From positions 9,114,001 to 9,178,000 of the forward strand of contig CAJFCV020000003.1 of assembly GCA_904066235.2 (NCBI GenBank): a DNA stretch of 64,000 nucleotides, written 5' to 3'. This DNA is from Bursaphelenchus xylophilus (taxonomy: Eukaryota > Nematoda > Chromadorea > Rhabditida > Aphelenchoididae). Of this stretch, positions 57,921 to 64,000 are shown in pieces; the first letter of the stretch is position 1, and each line of letters opens with the position of its first letter. The position numbers and the translations under genes were made by a program. The notes beneath the pieces are model-generated. The model ran no database searches and was not told where the DNA came from. It saw only the letters and a program-made list of their open reading frames with translations.

Positions 57921-60900
57921 TGACTGTCTAGACAATACTGCATGTCAGTACAATTAAAAATAGATATAAGTGGTCTTTTAGAAAAAAGAAATTTTTACTG
58001 GACAAAAACTAAGGTAGAAGGTGTTAGAAAACATAAAAGAGAGGAGCACGGCCCTATACCTTCTGTAGATACTAAATTTCAACTAAAAAATGGCGTCATA
58101 ACGAAGTAAATTGCACCCAAATTAAGCCCTACCTTCGTCTTCAGACCCTCCACAACGTCCTCAAAAAAGTGTTGTAAAAAAATAAAAGTACGCAGTAAAA
58201 GTCACAAAATCTCAATGTCCAATCTCAAGTTATTCAACACAAGTGTCAAAAACATTCTGCTTACGTTTTCAGCTACATTATGGCATCATAAAGTCCACGG
58301 AAACCCAATAATTACCGAGAGAATCGCTTTCACTTTTTTTTCACAATTTCTAAATCAAAGGCTTTGAATAGACAGCCAAATTAAGCGGCTGTCAGGACAA
58401 GCTGACTTTCACAATTCTAAAACAACGCCTGTTTTCATAGTTTAACATTTCAATTGCACTTTATAAGACATAGTATAAAACAATGCCAAAGATACTTTTT
58501 TCGACGGTACGGTAAAATGAATTAGCCAACTTCCGCGTAAATCCGACAGCGTTGTCAATTTTCAAAGTTCTTGAAACTCCAGCAGAACCATTTAATAAGG
58601 CCGACGAGTCGGAAAAATGAATTATGGGACGCAGTTGGAGACAAACGATTAAAAATGGCTTCAAGAGAAAAAAAACATAACTTCAGGCCACGTTTGATTC
58701 CTGGAGGTGCTGGGAGAGTTGTAAGAAGTAATATTTAGGCCAAAAACCATAGCGTAAATGAAGGTGAAATTAATTAAAAACTTGGGATATCAAGCATGAA
58801 GAGTTGGTGGTTATTTTCTAAGGGAAGAAGATTCCCTGAGGGCATGATTTTTTTTGTGGATCAAAAGTGACCTAAGGGCGTATTTTTAAGAAAAAGTAAT
58901 GTTGGTTTTATAGCCATCTATGTGCCATAACACCACGATTTTTTAAGACATGTTCAAACAAAAATAACTGTAGAAAAATCACTAAAAATAGAAACAAAGA
59001 CATTCCTATCCTCTCAAAATTACACCAAAAAGTTTTACACGTACTTCAAGCCTTGTAATACTACAAACCTCCGAATACTAATTAGATGTCCCAAGATGCC
59101 CTACATGATATTTATATCCTCCCTTTGGCCACTAAATCAAACTCAAAAGCCCCGCATCCACGTCAACCGTCAAAATCATCCCAAATCTTGCGCCGCGCTC
59201 GAATAATTAGCCGCCCTAACTCGGATTGCGAACGACCGCGAGGAATCCGATTACCGGGCCGAGGTCGTTGTCCTCAAGTGCAACATTCACACTTCCAACG
59301 TTCCGCACGCCAAGCCCCGCCCCCCTTTTCCCTGACTGTTTCAACGGGCCCGCGCCGGAAACCATTCTGGAACACGTTGCCGCGGACACAGTCTTTTCAA
59401 GGCCACAAAACGGACTTTCAAATCAAATTTCGCCGCTTTAGCCGGAGCGGAGAGAACAAGAGGACGAGCACGGCCGAGGTTATGCTTGACTACGGGGTAA
59501 TCTGAAGATCATAAGAGCAGCGGCTCGGCTCAAACAAAGAACCAGGAAAGAAGTTGCAAAGGAAAGAGCAAAAAGTCAAAAAGTCGGGTTCAATGAGATT
59601 TTTATGGATAAAAATGAAACTAAAAGAGAAAATTAAAAAATTACAGAAGATTTATCAACCAAAATAAAAAAAAAATAAAAAATAAAAATTACAAAAAAAT
59701 AAAACCAAATTTTGAGAGCAATTTTCAAAAATTTCTAAAATTTCTAACATCTTTAATTCAGGCGTTTCAAAGTCAAAAAAAAATTAAGAAATTTAAAATT
59801 TAAAAAAAAATAAAAAATTTTTTTTGAGAGTAATTGTAATTTTACGGCCAAAAAGTTCATAGTAATCTTCAAAACCGCCTAAAATTTTTATTATCTTTAT
59901 ACTGTTCAAGCTTTCTTGGAGTAAAAAATTTTTGATGACAAAAAACTTCAAAATAAAACCTGTCATGATGACACATTTTTCGAGTTTTCCTCAAAATATA
60001 TTTGCAAAAATTCTCCAGACATTTCTCTATGCTTTGGTCTACAACATGTTCTTGTTGCGTGTCCACCGTCTTCAACGTACGACGTAACACGAGGAATGTC
60101 AGCGTGTTTGATGGAATATCCATTTTCAGCGTTTCCCAAGTACAAAGAGCAAAGCAGCCCCAGTGCATCATGGCGAAGATCCCTGAATCTTTGCCCTTTT
60201 TTCGTAAATGATTTGTCTTGGGGATTAAACGACTCTGTCCGCCCACTTTTTTTGGGGGATTTTTGATGGGAATCCTTACAGTTTTGGAACAACGAACCCT
60301 ATGTTAAGAACTGGGGTTCTGAGAAAGCTGAGGACGTGGTGTGAGCGACAGTTGCAAAAGTGATGACTCCAAAAATAACAGAGCTCAAATTTCAGAGTAA
60401 GATAAACAAAAAGAAGTTTCAATCATTTTTTGGGATGCAATAAGCAAAAGTTTGATTTCGTTGCAAATTTTGATCGCTTCTAGGGATTTTCATGTCTTGA
60501 TTGAGACAATCAAAGCTGCTTTATATTCTTGCTGAGTAGATAGAGCTATCTACATTGATTCAGGTTAAAAAATTATAAAAAGCTCTCAAAAAATGATGAC
60601 AATTTTTGCTAAAATCAACATTCCAAGCGAATATAAGCTGACTAAAGATGTAAGCTAAGCAGCAAAAACTTCTGCTCAGCATTTCAGAGACATACTATTG
60701 CCATTTCAAAAAAGAAATAGACAAAATTTTAGGTTAGTCATCAAAAATCACCATAATTAAAAAATTGGCATTTCTTTGAATTTCCAGATATGACCACAAG
60801 TAAAAGCTATCTGAGACCATTTATTCTGTCATTTCGCTGTTGGCTATGGCCATATGGACGGTAATTATCAGCCATATTTTGGATTAATCATCAAAAATTG

Positions 60901-61397
60901 CCATATTTCTCGCTTTTCCCCCGATTTTTATCGTTTTCGTATTTTATTCCTCATAATTAAACCGATGACTATTTAATTTCCTCGTTAACCATCTTTTCAT
61001 GATCCAAACATAATGTTTGAACCCTCTTTTACGATCTGTAAAATCAGTGATTGGCCAATTAAAACATTTCTTTATTCAAACACATGACCAGAGTAAATGG
61101 GGAATGAGGGCACCGAAATTGCAAAAAAAAAACGACGGAAAACAAGGAAAACGGGGCCGAACGAGGGATGATGAGAGTAATCGAGATCTTGTTAACAAAA
61201 CGCTGAGATTCTATTTCCAGGGAATGCAGAGATATTTTCGAATAATTTAAAGTGAAAGAACTGTAATCAACGTCAGAAACCGAGCTGATTAATCGAGAGA
61301 AAAAGTGTATGGAGTGGAGAGCCCGTTTCCGCACCGGAATGGGAATCTTTTCCTTTTGTGGCCCCCGCTCCGCTCGACGAATTTTCTTCGCCCGGCC

Positions 61398-64000
61398 CTA
61401 CACACACAACTGGGTGGAGCCGCGGGCCTGGGCCAGCTGATGGATCCGCGCGATGGCCTTGTCCAGCACGCCGGCCGTCTTGCTGCCGCCGTCGCTGGCC
61501 TCGTCCTCGTCGGTGGAGGCGGAACCCTTCAGCAGTTCGTTGATTTCCTGAAAATTTTGAAAATTACTTTTTTTTGCGACCGAAACGTGAGATTTTATGG
61601 AATAATGGATGAGTGTAGGGTGAATGTAAATTACTTTTGGACATTAACGAAGAAGACAGAGGCAGAAAATTTACATATAAAGCACTTTTGGTATTTAGTT
61701 TCGGAGAAATGAAAAAATAAAAAAAAGCAAAAAAATTTTTTTGAATTAAAAAAAAAATTTTTTCAAAAAGTTACCGTAATAAAAGCCTTGAAATTTCTAA
61801 CATTTTCAATAAGACGTAGAGTAAATTTCTGGCTATTTTTAAACCATCAAATAAACAAAAATACAAAAAAAATTTTTTTTGGTTTTTTTGGTAAACAGAT
61901 GTAAAAAATTGCAAATTCCGATAAAAATCGATTATGTATGACAATTTTAGTACATGTATTTCAATTTTTTCCTATTCCCAACATTTTGAAAAATCATCAA
62001 AAATGGATTTTTTCAAAAAAAAATTAAAAAAACCGACCCCAAAAGTTCAAAATTAAAAATTCGTTCCCCAAACTCACATTACAATAGGCCAGCAGCTCCG
62101 TATCCGCGATGGTCCCATTATTGATGCTCTCGATGAAGGCGGCGTCCGTGGTCTTGGACCGATTCCGTGTGCGATGGTTGTGGAACCAGTTAGTGATCGT
62201 CTTCGAGGGCAGGCCCAGAATACGTCCCAGGCCGCTGATAATCGTAGGATTTGGTCGGGCATTCTTCTCGTACACGTATAACAATGCCTCCTTCTGACGT
62301 TCCGTTATTATCGTGCGTTGGAATCGCTGCAAACAAACGATTATTGTCGAAAAACGGGTGTAAATTATTAAACGGGCACTTAAACATTCGGCAGTTTCTA
62401 TTGTTTCGAAGGATTCATAGCAAAATGGAGGCTGGAAGTGACAGGAAAAAGTATAAAATGGGGGTTACAAATTTTTTGGAGGTGAAAAAATTGAAATAAA
62501 AGTTTTTTCGTTACCTTAATTTTTCTATAAGGCAATTGAAAAAATTAAAAAAATAATTTTTTAGCCAAAAAATCAAAAATTAAAAAAAAAATTTTTTCAA
62601 AAAATTTTTTTTTAAATAACTTGTTCAAAAAAGTAATATTGTAAATAGTTACTCAATTTTTCCACCCAAAATTCTCTTTTTCCCCAACTTACCGGTTGTT
62701 TTTTGGCCGGTGATTCCGTCCCCGTATCGCTCTCCCCATTATCCACGCTCACTTTCCTCTTTTGGGTTTTGGCCTCGGGCGTTGTTGCCTTGGCCGTCAA
62801 GCCTTTATGGACGATATCCAATTGAGCCGAGCGGAGTCTGTCAACCACATCATTGTCGGCCAGGAACCCATTCAGTTTGGCGAGCAGGGCGGCGTCCAGG
62901 TTGTAGTCGGGGATGGTCATAAATCGCTCAATTTCGCCGCACTTCTCCGGAAGGAAGTGCTTGATGAAGACGTCGGTGGATATGCATTCCAGCTGCAGCC
63001 GCTCCTTGATGCTGGTCTTCAGCTCCATCGGGTTGAACTCGACGATTTGCAGGTCTTCGTCGATGGATTTGGTTGATGAACTGCCCTCCAAGAAGATGCC
63101 GGCAGTCGCGTGGAGGTCCTCAAAGAGTTGTGTGTAGTTACTCTCCTCTTTTCCGTGATACTTCTCGGCCTCGTCCAAGAACACGCGCATCCGAATGAAC
63201 GGCTCCTTTCCCTTTTGCGTAATATTGCCCCAGGGCTTGGGCCGAGCGAGCAAATCGGAGACTGAGCCCTGCGAGAGCAGCAGAACTTTCTCGCCGAACT
63301 GCCGTTGACTGATGCCGTGCGTATTCAAATACTCCTTCACCTCTTTCACAAGCTCTTCCGTATTCAAAAACGAGTACTTCTCAAAGTGCTCTTGCGACAG
63401 AAGCAGTTGTTCCGAGCGCAAAGCGTTCTTCAGGAGATCGGATTCAATTGGCACTGTGATTTTTTTCGATTTTACAACGGGCGACGTCAACTTCTTGGGA
63501 GTTTTGTCCACAACTTTGGCCTTCTCTGCCTCCAAAATGTTGATTATCTTCTCGGTGGGGATGTCGTCATGTTTCCAACGATTTGTGGATTTGGTTGATG
63601 AGGCGGAAGACCCCACGTTGGTCGAGATTTTGAGACTCTCGGGCCTCTCAATCTCAAACTCCACTTTGTTGATTTGATCGTCTTCTGGGACGTCCGGCAA
63701 TGGACTCAACGGCTTTCCGTAGGTCTCAATCAATGACTCGGCACTGGGATGCTCCACTTTCTCCATTTTGTTGCTTGTTTTTCGGGGAGAGAGTTGATGA
63801 ACCAGCTCTATAGCTTCGTCGTCGGTAAGCCATCCAAAGATTCTTCGGAAGGCTTCTCTTCCTTTGTCCGTAAGTCGATTCCAAGGTCGTGGCTTGGACA
63901 ACAGCTCAGATAAAGATCCCTGCGACTTGACCACTTGATTCATCACAAATCGCGCGAAAAGACGTTGCCCAATATTGTAGGCGATCATGATTCGCTTACA
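61398..64000 (-). CDS. ceh-44: CUX/CEH-44 CUT-homeodomain transcription factor, 3' part
   Basis: Minus-strand exons: (beyond 64000)-62693, 62078-62326, 61398-61547; in frame, 568 visible residues, open through the right edge so the 5' part is missing. The first CUT repeat is at about 63795-64000 (IGQRLFARFVMN, SKPRPWNRLTDKGREAFRRI). The second is at 63155-63365 (LVKEVKEYLNTHGISQRQFG, LLSQGSVSDLLARPKPWGN). A third, strongly degraded one is at about 62825-63035 (SIKERLQLECISTDVFIKHF, LDAALLAKLNGFLADNDVV). A homeodomain follows (RFQRTIITERQKEALLYVYE, TNWFHNHRTRNRSK). Multiple CUT repeats plus a homeodomain define the CUX (Cut/CDP) class; CEH-44 is the worm member and acts in neurons. The ATG at 63988 lies inside the first CUT repeat and is not the start. 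Confidence 0.92.

Larger units (their letters stand above)
56504..61397. other. 4.9-kb non-coding region upstream of the GABA-channel gene
   Basis: No exon supported. It holds GC-richer islands at about 56540-56760 (directly upstream of the channel start) and 59130-59490. An R1-family copy lies at about 57580-57920. Around 59600-59830 there is a very A-rich stretch with almost no G or C. Confidence 0.55.

Noticed and set aside
59086..59505. 139-residue open frame on the plus strand
   Set aside because: It lies in a GC-rich island where stops are rare. The protein is Arg/Pro/Ser-rich with no recognisable motif, and another overlapping frame is equally open.
63988..63990. ATG as the start of the CUT-homeodomain protein
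   Set aside because: The codon lies inside the first CUT repeat and the frame stays open to the window edge, so the true start is outside.
1..64000. tRNA or rRNA genes
   Set aside because: I looked for TTCRA-type T-loop and flanking stem signatures and found none that fold convincingly by eye; a covariance-model search would be decisive.

Overview
This is an AT-rich nematode genomic window, most likely from a free-living rhabditid-type worm. Genes are split by introns with GTRAGT donors and TTTTCAG or TTTTAG acceptors. Several start codons lie just after such an acceptor, as expected for spliced-leader trans-splicing. The proteins recognised are nematode types. I rebuilt eleven genes by joining exons in frame; all gene models are my own reading. 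There are no bacterial features.

Layout: (1) 1-4236, non-coding upstream DNA. (2) 4237-10573 (+), a MIG-10/lamellipodin/RIAM adaptor with RA and PH domains and an FPPPP Ena/VASP-binding motif. (3) 11250-11681 (-), a 59-residue secreted peptide precursor. (4) 12934-17989 (-), an octopamine-type amine GPCR (OCTR-1-like). (5) 17990-25529, a long non-coding region. (6) 25530-28881 (+), a GPI-anchored protein with three Ly6/uPAR-like modules. (7) 29526-32866 (-), a four-membrane-pass Clc-like/claudin-superfamily protein. (8) 36911-39118 (-), type I inositol polyphosphate 5-phosphatase (IPP-5/INPP5A). (9) 41197-41919 (-), an unrecognised basic protein that shares a 437-bp divergent promoter region with (10) 42357-46728 (+), an importin-13/transportin-3-like receptor. 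(11) 46948-50248 (-), a single-pass CUB plus C-type-lectin receptor, tail-to-tail with the importin. (12) 52257-56503 (-), a GABA-A-type anion channel subunit (RDL/UNC-49/GAB-1 group). (13) 61398-64000 (-), the 3' part of a CUX/CEH-44 CUT-homeodomain gene running off the right edge.

Several genes fit neuronal signalling: an amine receptor, a GABA channel, a candidate neuropeptide, an axon-guidance adaptor, an IP3 phosphatase and a neural CUT-homeobox factor. They look like neighbours, not an operon: each has its own upstream region and strands alternate.

The most unusual content is non-coding. Introns and spacers carry TA-flanked inverted-repeat elements of several kinds. One class is densely studded with the dyad GCAC(A/C)GTGC, reaching a 543-bp foldback inside an importin intron and a 640-bp cluster inside a Clc-like intron. 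A second class has Tc1/mariner-like CAGT ends, with one copy sitting in the centre of a larger foldback. A third diverged family appears at least seven times. Two short motifs, GTAAAATACG and CTAGTATAATATAATTT, recur far more than expected. Introns of only 33-34 nt occur in two genes.
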